From Bolinopsis microptera (lineage: Eukaryota; Ctenophora; Tentaculata; Lobata; Bolinopsidae): 64,000 nt of DNA. The DNA lies in assembly GCF_026151205.1 (NCBI RefSeq), contig NC_087080.1:11889837-11953836 (forward strand). The letters run 5' to 3'. The position numbers were made by a program, and so were the translations under genes. This document shows, in pieces, positions 1 to 11,078 of this stretch; within the stretch, counting starts at the first letter, position 1, and each line of letters begins with the position of its first letter. The notes beneath the pieces were generated by a model. It saw only the letters and a program-made list of their open reading frames with translations, ran no database searches and had not been told where the DNA came from.

Positions 1-1001
1 GCCATGGTCCTGTGTACTCTGCAATTTGTCTTTGAATTCTGTGTAGAGTAATCAAGGAGAGCAGTTTCCTAGTTCCATTCAGAAGGCAAAGAGGTCTAAG
101 GCTCTTTAGAGGTCCTTTTGGTTTCCCTGGCTTCTGAAGAGGGGTTAGAAACCCTTCCGTAAAAGAGGGTACATGCTCATGTACTTCGAATGATCGATTA
201 ATGAGACATGCATATTGCTGGAAGAATACAGGTGGTGCGTACTTCAGCAGCTCGTTAGGAATCTCATCAGGACCTACTGCTTTCCCATTTTTCAACTTTG
301 AAGCAGCATATTGGACTTCTAAGGAAGTTATAGGAGTATTCAGAGGACGTGGGAGTCCAGTGAAAGGTACCAAAGGAGGGTCTGAGCTGGTGTAGTGATT
401 TTTTAAACCACTCTCTAATGATACTTGCTTTCTCATCGTCACTTGCAACTAGCTGATTTTCAGAGTTGAAGACAGATATTGGCTCTGACTCTTTGTTGGC
501 AGCAAGAGCTCTGGTAGCCTCGAACATCCTCTTCGTGTCATCTGCAGCGTTGATGGTGTCAGCTAGTTGGTTGGCTAGAGCTGTCTCTAGCACTTTAAGA
601 CGTTTATTGATATCGTTCTTGAGTTTATTGATACGTTTTCTCAATACTGTCCTGTCTCTAACTGAATTGTCGTTCAGTTCTTGTAAAAGTTTGTGTCTCT
701 CATCAGACATATTACATACATGCTGATCTGATGAATGATGATGTCTTTGGGTTTTCTTCTTGACACCCACAGTGTTAGAGGCTGAAGACTTGATAGTTTC
801 AAACAGCTGTTCGAAACCTGTCTTAGTGTCAGCGGAAGGTGGAAGACTGTCAATTTGCTGAGTGACAGTTTGCTGGTACTGATCTTGTAGTTCCTTGTTA
901 CAAACCAGCGATGTCGTGTTGTACCTTTTAGCAGCTGATGTACTGTTTCGGTATAACTTAGTTTGCTGCCTCAGGTCTATGGTAGCTTTTACAATCTTAT
1001 G
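1..1001 (-). pseudogene. LINE-B, RT segment (third piece of a split LINE ORF)
   Basis: This is the downstream part of a non-LTR retrotransposon ORF on the minus strand. It runs from the end of the APE endonuclease (HKIVKATIDLRQQ) through a basic linker into reverse transcriptase. The segment starts at 1001, where a TIR element has inserted; the preceding codons of the same frame lie at 3477-3319. The frame is open to about 405, where a run of six T at 399-404 causes a one-base shift. Beyond it the next frame continues as typical RT N-terminal sequence (LEVQYAASKLKNGKAVGPDE, then SLRPLCLLNGTRKLL) to the left edge. Finger and palm motifs after that lie outside the window. One frameshift makes this copy inactive as it stands. 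The clade is uncertain; it differs from the CR1-like LINE nearby. Confidence 0.85.
993..1001. repeat. Left 9-bp target-site duplication of the long-TIR element
   Basis: AATCTTATG lies directly before the element's first base and is repeated at 3319-3327 directly after its last base. Removing the element and one copy restores the LINE-B codons SDHKIVKA, which proves that it is an insertion footprint. Confidence 0.9.
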
Positions 1002-1565
1002 TAGGGCCTGTCGTGATATCATGGATCGCTTAGGTTCCACCAGGATCTGGTAGTCCTTATAATTCTGCGGCCTCTATGTTTTGTCATCTCGCACAACTCT
1101 TTAAGAATCTTGTGGATTTGGCATGTGAAAATTTGCAGCCTTCCAGACATTGATTGGGTTAACGAGGTGTCGTACGTCACCTCAAGATCGGGTGACAGGG
1201 GGCTGACCAGGCCAGAACCCAATTGATTGGGTCTTAGGTCACGTGATTATGAGCCTGAGGTCACGTGACTATGACGTCACCAGACCTTCCTCTCCGTTTC
1301 CCGCTCATTGGACCAGGTGAGCTTGCATGCATGTGAATGTGGGTGTAAGTATAGCTGTACTGTAGTTTATACCTAATTAAACCCCTATAGAAACCGAAAA
1401 TTTATTTTCTGGCAGAAAGCTAGAAATTTACCAAAATATCGTCATTGTTTTAAATTTATTTTGATGACCATTCCTGACCTAAAATCGCACGAGAAATCGA
1501 TTAAACTTGGTTTCAGAACTCAACAATGCTTCCTTATGTCTTAAAATCCATGTTTTACCAATACA
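1002..1565 (+). repeat. Left terminal inverted repeat of long-TIR element
   Basis: It matches 2755-3318 in reverse complement with scattered substitutions. The inner limit is set where similarity fades at CCAATACAATC. It contains CACGTGACTATGACGTCACC at 1262-1281. Confidence 0.9.
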
Positions 1566-2194
1566 ATCAACATCTCGATCATGTAGTTAAACTTATTACT
1601 TAACGGATTCAAGTATAGTTACGCGGTAGACAAACTAAAAGAAGGTAATATTTGGAACAAATATTTTACGAGTATCACCCGTTAAATAAACTTATATTAT
1701 GTATAAAAACCTTGTGTTATGTGGCAGTTGTATTGCAATTTGTGCAATTTCAGTTGGGCAGCCTTTTTTAAGTGTCTGTTATTTCAATTTTCGTAATTAA
1801 TCTGGAAGTATTATCGGCATCTTTTCACACATATATGACTACTAGCACATACACAGTGGCCAATAAGCTGTACACAGCAGGGTTTCAGCGTAATAATCGA
1901 TCTTTTAGAATGTTCTAGTTTGAGTGTAGAATAGCCATTAGAGCTGAGTGTAAGATTAGGTAGGATTAGTGTATAGCTTTTGGATGGTTTTGCGGAGTAA
2001 GACACGCGTTAGTAGGGTGCATTAGTTAACAATATGTGGCCAATTGCAACAGCTTATTCTACTGATAGAATATATCGACCAATGGCAGCAGTTTTAATCA
2101 AGATTACGCTAAAAAGGGCTGCTAAATCACGCAAGAAATGCAAGCATTATTTTAATCGTTACATTTTCAATTCGTTACAATTTTCCATTCAAAA

Positions 2195-2754
2195 ATGAAG
2201 TTTTCCTCCCTTATTGGAGAGCCTCTTGAGTTACCTCAAACGATTCCTTCGACTAGGAGAGTGCTTCAATTATTACTTCTTAGAAGTGACCAGCAACCGA
2301 AGGTACAGATTAACAGAATTCTGACCTTGGTGGCTGAGGAACTTGTTCAATTTTATGCTGAATCGGAATTATTGATATCTCTTAACAGTAAAGCCAACAT
2401 CTTCAAGTATGTAGTTTCAATTTCCCTTGTAAATATTGTCGCTGAATATATGATCAAGCTATTAGATATATTATTACTTGCAACTTTACACGTGAATTTT
2501 TTATTCTTTTTGTTACAATTCGTTCGATATCCGTAGATTAAGACAGAAGTTGAGGGAGCGAGTGTGAGCATAGAACACGTATCAGCAAATTACGGACTTT
2601 GTTTGTTTATGATGTAACACTTATTTCGGAGGTTTTTATTCATTCATCTTTTACTTTTAGAAAACTGAAGAAACTTCATGCAACCATGAAGAAGATCCGT
2701 AACTGTAAAGTCAACAATACACCGTACGCCGACTTCCAGGATGAATTGAACTGA
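2195..2754 (+). CDS. Small two-exon gene carried inside the long-TIR element
   Basis: I read two coding exons. Exon 1 is 2195-2406 and is followed by the donor GTATGT. Exon 2 is 2661-2754, after the acceptor TTACTTTTAG. Spliced, they give 101 residues ending NTPYADFQDELN. The intron is 254 bp. The product is charged and helical, with a stretch VAEELVQFYAESELL then KKLKKLHATMKKIRN. From memory this pattern (VAEEL, a KKL-rich helix, then NTP and an acidic DEL segment) resembles the N-terminal part of uncharacterised transposon-associated proteins in cnidarian and arthropod genomes; I cannot name a family. The stop codon abuts the inner border of the right TIR, so the gene may have been shortened when the element formed. 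Function unknown; transposase activity is unlikely at this size. Confidence 0.5.
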
Positions 2755-3318
2755 TGTATTGATAAAACATGGATTTTAAGACATAAGGAAGCATTGTTGA
2801 GTTCTGAAACCAAGTTTAATCGATTTCTCGTGCGATTTTAGGTCAGGAATGGTCATCAAAATAAATTTAAAACAATGACGATATTTTGGTAAATTTCTAG
2901 CTTTCTGCCAGAAAATAAATTTTCGGTTTCTATAGGGGTTTAATTAGGTATAAACTACAGTACAGCTATACTTACACCCACATTCACATGCATGCAAGCT
3001 CACCTGGTCCAATGAGCGGGAAACGGAGAGGAAGGTCTGGTGACGTCATAGTCACGTGACCTCAGGCTCATAATCACGTGACCTAAGACCCAATCAATTG
3101 GGTTCTGGCCTGGTCAGCCCCCTGTCACCCGATCTTGAGGTGACGTACGACACCTCGTTAACCCAATCAATGTCTGGAAGGCTGCAAATTTTCACATGCC
3201 AAATCCACGAGATTCTTAAAGAGTTGTGCGAGATGACAAAACATAGAGGCCGCAGAATTATGAGGACTACCAGATCCTGGTGGAACCTAAGCGATCCATG
3301 ATATCACGACAGGCCCTA
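2755..3318 (+). repeat. Right terminal inverted repeat of long-TIR element
   Basis: This is the inverted partner of 1002-1565. It carries GGTGACGTCATAGTCACGTG at 3039-3058 and a second CACGTGACC at 3075. It ends GATATCACGACAGGCCCTA, just before the duplication AATCTTATG at 3319. Confidence 0.9.
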
Positions 3319-3477
3319 AATCTTATGATCAGAATGTAGTTTAGCTCCTGCATAGGCCCTTGCATCATTGAGAAAAACAGTGCTGCGTGACCGGCATAAA
3401 ACATAATCAATCTGAGAAAAATAAGGGCGACTTCTTTTGGTCTTCTTGTCTTTCACCCAACCAGTTCTTGTTGTTAT
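3319..3477 (-). pseudogene. LINE-B, endonuclease C-terminal segment (second piece)
   Basis: On the minus strand this stretch reads TTRTGWVKDKK, then PYFSQIDYVLCRSRS and LHSDHK. These are the S-x-ID and SDH catalytic motifs of an APE endonuclease. At its upstream end (3477) the frame joins the piece at 12664-13315 through the duplication TTGTTAT (HIT|TRTGWV). At its downstream end (3319) it joins the piece at 1001 through AATCTTATG (SDHKI|VKA). The frame agrees at both joints, so these are three parts of one ORF rather than separate fragments. Confidence 0.88.
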
Positions 3478-3866
3478 TAAATAGAAAACTTATATATTTT
3501 AACAGTTTGATTCGACGTAGGCTGCTCCCGTCCAATTTTGGTGTCAGTTATGTGGATGGATTTGATGAGTTCTGTGATAGAGATGGTCTACTTGACCGCT
3601 CTCTCTCTCGCGACCTCAACAAACACCAAAAACCAGACTTCCTTCACCTCAACTGGAGGGGACTAGCAAAGTTAGGTCAATTTATTCGTAACACTGTTCT
3701 TCTCAGGATTAACGGTGGTATCGACAAAAGGAAGAGGAGGTCCACAAAGGTAGACAGTAGATCCTTCAGGGATGTGACTGCTGGAAGAGAAACTGGTCCT
3801 GTTGTTCCTGCTGCTGCTAGTCAGGGTCACGTGGATGGCTACCAACCACATGACTCCCCTCATTAA
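3478..3866 (+). pseudogene. CR1-like LINE ORF1 remnant (esterase-like C-terminus)
   Basis: The frame enters from the truncated 5' end and reads to a TAA at 3864-3866. It includes FDEFCDRDGLLDRSLSRDL and KPDFLHLNWRGLAKLGQFIR. The D-x-x-H in PDFLH followed by LN and a leucine-rich helix matches the last catalytic block of SGNH/GDSL esterase domains found in many CR1-group ORF1 proteins. Only this C-terminal block survives; the GDS nucleophile region is missing because the element is truncated. It overlaps the proposed ORF2 start (3835) by 32 bases. The arginine-rich tail after the esterase block may be an RNA-binding region; that is inference. Confidence 0.6.
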
Positions 3867-5627
3867 GGAGGTATGTCTTGTCTGTTCTAAGAACATAGTC
3901 ATCGGCCAAACAATAGTTGAATGTTTCCACTGTGACTGCATAATGCACCATAAATGCTATCGCAAATCCAATACAAATAGCCAATCTAATGAGTTTTACT
4001 GTACTCGTTGTATCCATTTAGACAAGGTTAAATACAACCCATTTAAACTACTCACTGACAATGACAACGACGACAACAACCTAGACGAATACACAACCAA
4101 AATCTCGAATACTTTAAATAATTGTAACTCATACACTGCATCTGACCTTACCAATATTCTCTGCAACCAAGTAAAGAAACAATCATCTATTCTCTTTCAA
4201 AATATTGATGGAAATAAATCAAATTTTGACAACCTTGCCATTGAAACCTGTAGGTACAAAACAAAATTCTCCGTAATAGGCCTAGCTGAAACCAACACTG
4301 GGAAAGAATTAAGCAACCTATTTCAGCTCGACGGTTATAATAGTTACTATCAGGACACAGCACCTAACAAACAAAAGGGCACTGGAGTAGCCCTTTATGT
4401 TGACGATAGATTAAATGCTACAGTAATTGAAAATATATCACAAGTCACAGAAAATCTAGAAATACTTGTCTTATCATTAAGTAACGAAGATCAACCTGTT
4501 AATGTAGGTGTTTTGTATCGTCCACCAAGTGGCTGTATTTCCCAAGCTCTAGTTGAACTTTCTAACCTTCTTGATCACATGCCGAAGTTTAGTTATCTAG
4601 CTGGAGACTTTAATATCGATCTTCATGATAAAGATAACAAAAATGTACAAAAATATGAAGAAATATTGTTCAGTAAAGGATTTTGTCCGTTAATATCTAT
4701 TGCTACTCACGAAAAACCAGGCTGTAAAGCATCTTGCATAGACAACATAATTACCAACGACATTGAGAATGTTATTACTTCAGGCACCCTAAAAGAACGA
4801 ATAACTCACCACTCGCCTATTTTTAACATATTTAACTGGAATGTTGAAGTCAACTCTGGAAAAACTTCTATTAAACAGTATTACGATTTCTGTCAATCAA
4901 ATGTTAACGGCTTCCTAGTGGATCTTGAAGATGAGCTTAAAACTAAAATAATCCATAACTTTACTGAATTCCATGACACTTACAAAAACTGCATCGAAAA
5001 ATCGTTTAAACTAGAAACCCCGAAAACCTCTAAGAGAACTGTTAAGGTTAACCCTTGGATAACTCCCGGTCTCATTTGCTCAATTAATAATCAGCATAAA
5101 CTGTACGAAAATTGGGTTGAGATAAGAAATAGAAAATGTAAACTCGGGGAAACTGATAACAAGGGCGGGATTTGCCAGTGCCCTGAATGCTCACTAAAAC
5201 GTAGTCGCTACCTTATCTACAAAGAATACAGAAAAGTCCTAAAGAAAACACGTCAAACAGTGAAAACAGATTACTTCTCTGGTAAATTTGCAGAAAATAG
5301 CGGGAATAGTAAAAAGACCTGGGAACTAATTAATAGTATAAGAGGAAAACGGCGGCGTGAAATAAAGCCGCTGTTCACCATAGACAACGTTAAGATAACG
5401 AACAGGAGGATCATAGCAAACGAATTCAATAAGTATTTCGTATCATTGGCCTCTGACCTAAATACTGCTTACAATGAACTTGGTCAAATGAACATAAACA
5501 ATCTACCTAGTTTCTATGACTATTTACCGCTCTCAAACACCTCCAGCATTTACATGCATGACTGCACAACAGACGAGGTTAGCAAAATCATATCTGAACT
5601 TAAGAACGGTAAGGCAAGTGATATTCC
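3835..5627 (+). pseudogene. CR1-like LINE ORF2, 5' half: PHD-like finger + APE endonuclease + RT start
   Basis: I take ATG 3835 (MATNHMTPLIKEVCLVC) as the start; 3802 is also possible. Near the start, CLVC, CFHC, HHKC and CTRC form a PHD-like zinc finger. Endonuclease blocks follow: QNIDG, GLAETN, VLYRPPSG, LAGDFNID and SCIDNI, then ITHHSPIF where most relatives have SDH. The RT lead-in ELKNGKASDIP stops at 5627, where a TIR element has inserted. The codons continue in frame at 9503 (DIP|IHVVK). A CCHC-like cluster (CQCPECSLKRSRY) lies in the linker. Apart from the insertion, no stop or frameshift is visible in this half. Confidence 0.88.
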
Positions 5628-8600
5628 CCCATATCCAAAAAATTTTTAATTTCCTACATTCTCAATTTTTTCGTTTTCTGTGGCCCGCTCGCTTCGCTCG
5701 CATAAAATGTCTTTGTATTCGCGTGGTTCAAAGATTTTTCATGGCGGATTCCAGATTCTCAATTTTACTTTTTTAGGGCCCGGAATGCTTTTTAATAGAT
5801 AATCCTAGGTTACTTTTGGGGGCGAAGCCCCCGAAAATTTTGGAAATTTAAACTAGATTTGGCCTCTGGAACGAATCTGACAATGGAGAACGATTTTAGC
5901 ATACTATTTTCTGATTTCAATTTTTATTGGGATAAATTGTCTGGATTCTAGAATCCCTAAACACTTGGCTTAACTAAAGCACGAAATAGGAGACAGCATG
6001 AAGAATCAAGAGTTTATAATTTTGGCAAAAATGTTTTCTCATCTACTACCATCACTTTCTGCTTTCAAGCTATAAACTAATACAGGGTTAAGGGAATTTG
6101 GAGAAGGAAGCAAGTAAGCGACCAAATATTCAAGAAACAAGGAATTTAAATTTCCAAAAATATAATAATGACTATTAGTATTTACTATTTAAATAAGATA
6201 GGAAACGCAACAAAGAATGCTTATGCATTATGCATGTTTAGACGTATTACATCAACTCATAATACTATATAATGTTCTTTGAACTCCTGACATAAAGTTA
6301 TTACAATTGCATTGATGACCGTTCACAACATTACATGATTGATAATGCTATTATCAAAACTGGAATGGTAGTCTATATTGGGATTTGCAGAAGTTTTCTA
6401 TAGCCGCCCCCATCCCCCCATGGGTGGTTTTTAGAAAAGAGTGGTTTTTTGCAATTCTCGTAGCAACCCGTTGAACAAGCTTTTCACCCTCAGCAGAACA
6501 TGGTGATGGGGCCATCAGCCTAATCTGGTCTGGAGTCGCCACATAATCGATAACTTGTTATTTTATTTAGATTAAAAACAATTTGAACGTACATGAGCAC
6601 ATCTGAACTGGTTCTCAGTGAGTTCTCATTGAGTCCAGACCCTGTATTTTCTGCACTCAAGTCAATGTTTGACGTTACTTTAGTTGTATCACGTGCTTTC
6701 TGAAAACTGCTACATGCGATGTTTTAACGATAAATACGGGGTTGTAAATTTTGCTCATACTTAAAGCTTTTGATCAGTTTTATAAATTCTGAGTCAAGAT
6801 CAATCCAAGATATGTATATTTAGCAAAGTGATACCTAACTAGGATCAGGAGCATGTAAAGATAATTAATGCAAAAATGATTTCCACCCGATTAATGTCTT
6901 AATGTGATAGCTACCTCAACTAAGGTTGATTCGGTATGAATTCATAGGGCTGATGCCCTGGGTGACACCTCTTAAAATGAACTTTTAGATTATCGGCTCG
7001 AGTACAAACTTCTTTGCATATACCGCATTAGACCTCGGATTTAGACTTGAACTTTGGACGATTCATGATTAATAGGAAGTTCAACAACCCAATGTAAGCA
7101 ACAAAAGCAAGCGGGCAGAGCGACTAATTAAAAAACTAGAAAAAGTCCAATTCTCACGCCCATTCTAGCATCATCGTACAGATTAGTTAAAACGCCCTGT
7201 TTTTCTGATAGCATCTCATTAAGTAACCACGTGGTATAGCAACTAGCCAAGCAAACCTCTCCAAATAACCACGTGGTATGGCAACTAGCCAAGCAAACCT
7301 CTCCAAATAACCACGTGGTATGGCAACTAGCCAAGCAAACCTCTCCAAATAACCACGTGGTATGGCAACTAGCCAAGCAAACCTCTCCAAATAACCACGT
7401 GGTATGGCAACTAGCCAAGCAAACCTCTCCAAATAACCACGTGGTATGGCAACTAGCCAAGCAAACCTCTCCAAATAACCACGTGGTATGGCAACTAGCC
7501 AAGCAAACCTCTCCAAATAACCACGTGGTATGGCAACTAGCCAAGCAAACCTCTCCAAATAACCACGTGGTATGGCAACTAGCCAAGCAAACCTCTCCAA
7601 ATAACCACGTGGTATGGCAACTAGCCAAGCAAACCTCTCCAAATAACCACGTGGTATGGCAACTAGCCAAGCAAACCTCTCCAAATAACCACGTGGTATG
7701 GCAACTAGCCAAGCAAACCTCTCCAAATAACCACGTGGTATGGCAACTAGCCAAGCAAACCTCTCCAAATAACCACGTGGTATGGCAACTAGCCAAGCAA
7801 ACCTCTCCAAATAACCACGTGGTATGGCAACTAGCCAAGCAAACCTCTCCAAATAACCACGTGGTATAGCAACTAGCCAAGCAAACCTCTCCAAATAACC
7901 ACGTGGTATGGCAACTAGCCAAGCAAACCTCTCCAAATAACCACGTGGTATGGCAACTAGCCAAGCAAACCTCTCCAAATAACCACGTGGTATGGCAACT
8001 AGCCAAGCAAACCTCTCCAAATAACCACGTGGTATGGCAACTAGCCAAGCAATCCTCTCCAAATAACCACGTGGTATGGCAACTAGCCAAGCAAACCTCT
8101 CCAAATAACCACGTGGTATGGCAACTAGCCAAGCAAACCTCTCCAAATAACCACGTGGTATAGCAACTAGCCAAGCAAACCTCTCCAAATAACCACGTGG
8201 TATGGCAACTAGCCAAGCAAACCTCTCCAAATAACCACGTGGTATGGCAACTAGCCAAGCAAACCTCTCCAAATAACCACGTGGTATGGCAACTAGCCAA
8301 GCAAACCTCTCCAAATAACCACGTGGTATGGCAACTAGCCAAGCAAACCTCTCCAAATAACCACGTGGTATAGCAACTAGCCAAGCAAACCTCTCCAAAT
8401 AACCACGTGGTATGGCAACTAGCCAAGCAAACCTCTCCAAATAACCACGTGGTATGGCAACTAGCCAAGCAAACCTCTCCAAATAACCACGTGGTATAGC
8501 AACTAGCCAAGCAAACCTCTCCAAATAACCACGTGGTATGGCAACTAGCCAAGCAAACCTCTCCAAATAACCACGTGGTATGGCAACTAGCCAAGCAAAC

Positions 8601-9494
8601 CTCTCCAAATAACCACGTGGTATGGCAACTAGCCAAGCAAACCTCTCCAAATAACCACGTGGTATGGCAACTAGCCAAGCAAACCTCTCCAAATAACCAC
8701 GTGGTATGGCAACTAGCCAAGCAAACCTCTCCAAATAACCACGTGGTATGGCAACTAGCCAAGCAAACCTCTCCAAATAACCACGTGGTTAGTCAGCCAG
8801 CTGTGTATCATGACCCCACGTGTAATGGTCCTTCTCCACTGCTCACTAAAACCCTTCCTAACCCAGGTTCTTACTTTTATCAGTGTTCTTCATTGTAGTA
8901 ACCTCCACCACGCATCAATACTGTGCTCTGATTGGCTGATATTAGCCACATGACACCAATACTGCAATGTGATTGGCTGTTTAAAGTCACGTGATATTTT
9001 CTCACGCCACACGAATTTGGGCTGGGTGTGTGCAGTGTGATACACACATTGAAGACGTGATGTGTATATGCTACTGCTTGCCAATACAGATATCGGGTGA
9101 CACTGTAGACATATCCGGTTTTATAGACTAGATAAGTAGATAGTAAAATGTTAATAAAGTAATAATGACAACTATTTATGTCGTGTACATGAAAATGCCC
9201 CAATAATTAGCATCTGGTTAGTGGTTACTTGAAGCACAGATTTTGTAGCTAATAGCAACAAACTTTGGTCTGTGAAACGAAATTTGATAGACTGGATCAG
9301 TGGATCCCTGACTGAGGACATTTAAATAACGGTCCAGCAACTTTTAGTCTGCTCTTTCACTTAAATTCCTACTGAAATATTATCGAAAATTCTCAGAGTT
9401 GGCTCTCGAATTTCCTACTTTTTGTCAAAAATTTCCTACTTTTAAAAATTTCCTACATTCTTAGAATGCGAGAATGCGGGTTTTTGGATATGGG
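5628..9494. mobile_element. 3.87 kb non-autonomous TIR element with 8-bp duplication
   Basis: It begins CCCATATCCAAAAA and ends with the exact reverse complement (14 bp). GATATTCC flanks it at 5620-5627 and 9495-9502. It sits in the RT coding region of the CR1-like LINE. TTTCCTAC motifs cluster near both ends (5648; 9411-9460), which looks like subterminal transposase-binding repeats. An 8-bp duplication suits hAT, P or related superfamilies; the terminal CCCATATCC does not decide between them. I see no transposase. The interior has two hairpins (CGCTCGCTTCGCTCG near 5687; GGGGGCGAAGCCCCC near 5818), the 42-bp array at 7224-8790, and AT-rich DNA without a gene. Confidence 0.88.
7224..8790. 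repeat. 42-bp minisatellite array, each unit with CCACGTGG
   Basis: A tandem array with unit TAACCACGTGGTATGGCAAC followed by TAGCCAAGCAAACCTCTCCAAA. The first CCACGTGG is at 7227 and the last at 8781, exactly 37 periods apart, so there are 38 palindromic E-boxes and no net indel. Units are almost identical. A few carry TATAGC instead of TATGGC (first unit, then near 7867, 8161, 8371 and 8497), and one has AATCCTCT near 8051. Because 42 is divisible by 3, open frames of over 500 codons exist on the minus strand; they are by-products of the repeat. Confidence 0.97.
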
Positions 9495-9502
9495 GATATT
9501 CC

Positions 9503-11078
9503 TATTCATGTTGTAAAACAGTCCTCAAAAATAGTCACTCCTCTACTTACTGTACTGTACAATGAATGTATGAAAGATGGCATATTCCCTGATGACCTTA
9601 AGATTGGAAGGATTAGTCCAATTTACAAGAAAGATAACCAGGAACTCCTTGAAAATTATAGACCTGTGTCGACACTTGCAGTATTTGGTAAAATATTTGA
9701 AAAAATTATATTCAACAGATTATATAGCTTCTTTCATTCACAGAATTCCTTGTATGAAAACCAGTACGGATTCCGTAAAAATCATTCGACTAGTTATGCT
9801 TTAAATTACTCAGTTAACCACATAGAATCACGTCTCAAGAAAAAACAACACGTACTTGGAATATTTATTGATCTTAGCAAAGCTTTTGATACAATCTCAC
9901 ATGAAAAGTTACTGCATAAGTTAGAAAATTATGGGATCCGTGGAAATGCAAACAACCTTATAGCAAGTTACCTGTCGAATAGATACCAGTATGTCTCAGT
10001 ATTAGGTGAAGACTCTGAGAAACTGCCCGTTGTCTACGGAGTGCCCCAAGGGTCCTGTTTAGGTCCCCTGCTGTTTATCATCTACATAAATGACATCCGA
10101 AACTCATCAATTATAGGAACGTTTATACTATTTGCCGATGACACTAACATATTTATTGAAGAAACATGTGTCAGAAGACTGTACGAAAAGGGAAATGAAG
10201 TTTTAGCATCTGTTTATAAGTATATGAAACTAAACTTATTACATATTAACATTAAGAAATGCTGTTTTATCCACTTTAGACCGTCACGTGCCAAAGAGGA
10301 AGTAGAAAATGACGAGAACATATTAACTTTGAACAATGTTGTCATTAAAAAAGTCCAAGAAGCTAAATTTCTAGGTGTCATTATCGATGATCAACTTAAT
10401 TGGAAAACTCACACACGGTCACTTAACTCAAAACTTAAATGTGAAGTAGGTAAGTTATGCAGAATACGACACATTGTCCCTAAACAGTATTATAAGGATT
10501 TATACCATACTTTATTCGAATCACATTTGGGATTTGGAATATCTGTATGAGGTGGTATTAGCAACAACCGACTCGAACCTCTCTTTAAAACACAGAAAAA
10601 GTGTATAAGAATTCTATTTGGGGATAAAGAAGCTTACTTAGAAAAATTTAGAACTTGTGCCCGGACACGACCATTTGGTGAGCAAAGACTAGGTGTGGAC
10701 TTTTACAAAAAAGAACACTCTAAGCCCTTGTTTAAGAATCAGAAATTGTTAACTGTTCACAACCTGTATAAGTACACTTGTCTCTTAGAACTATTCAAAA
10801 TTAATAAGTTAGAGGAACCATTATCACTGTACTCATCATTTAACAGGTCACCACGACGAGAGGATTATTTCATCACATCACAACCATCCTCACAATTCAT
10901 CTACCAATCATCCTACATGTGGAACAGCTGTCGACAAACATCAAGTAAGATAAGTTTTAATACTCCGACAAACGGGTTTAAGAATACATTGAAAATTGCT
11001 TTACAAGAATTGCAATTCAAGCATGATACACTTGATTGGTGTGAGCTTAATTTTGCCACGAATAAGCTCAAGTTTTGA
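9503..11078 (+). pseudogene. CR1-like LINE ORF2, 3' half: reverse transcriptase and C-terminus
   Basis: This continues the ORF2 frame after the inserted element. RT blocks are clear: GRISPIYKKD, NYRPVSTL, the motif A segment FIDLSKAFDTISH, the motif B segment VYGVPQGSCLGPLLF and the catalytic FADD in LFADDTN. The block AKFLGVIIDDQLNW follows. A single in-frame TGA at 10548-10550 interrupts GISV-GGISNN, where relatives usually have W; one G-to-A change explains it. The frame then stays open to TGA 11076-11078, ending FATNKLKF. So the element is broken by one nonsense change plus the insertion. The organisation fits the CR1/L2 group. Confidence 0.9.

Larger units (their letters stand above)
1002..3318. 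mobile_element. Long-TIR DNA transposon (MULE-like) inserted in LINE-B
   Basis: A 2317-bp element begins TAGGGCCTGTCGTGATATC and ends with its reverse complement. Arms of about 564 bp (1002-1565 and 2755-3318) are nearly identical in inverted orientation, and a 9-bp duplication AATCTTATG flanks it. Long TIRs with 9-bp duplications are typical of the Mutator/MULE superfamily, so that is the best guess, but no MULE transposase is visible. The interior holds a two-exon small gene (2195-2754) and otherwise AT-rich DNA. Each arm carries two E-box sites near a CRE-like TGACGTCA. Each arm also has an outward-facing open frame of 67 codons (1222-1019 minus, 3098-3301 plus) that is probably a by-product of arm identity. 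Confidence 0.85.

Noticed and set aside
1019-1222. 67-codon ORF, repeated at 3098-3301
   Set aside because: Both copies lie in TIR arms and are identical because the arms are. No family resemblance.
7128-8776. Open frames of 544 and 529 codons on the minus strand, and plus-strand frames in the same place
   Set aside because: They are the 42-bp repeat read through; the unit is divisible by 3 and has no stop in these frames. They have no gene-like start or composition.
7224-8790. CRISPR-like array
   Set aside because: The units are contiguous with no variable spacers, and the host is eukaryotic.
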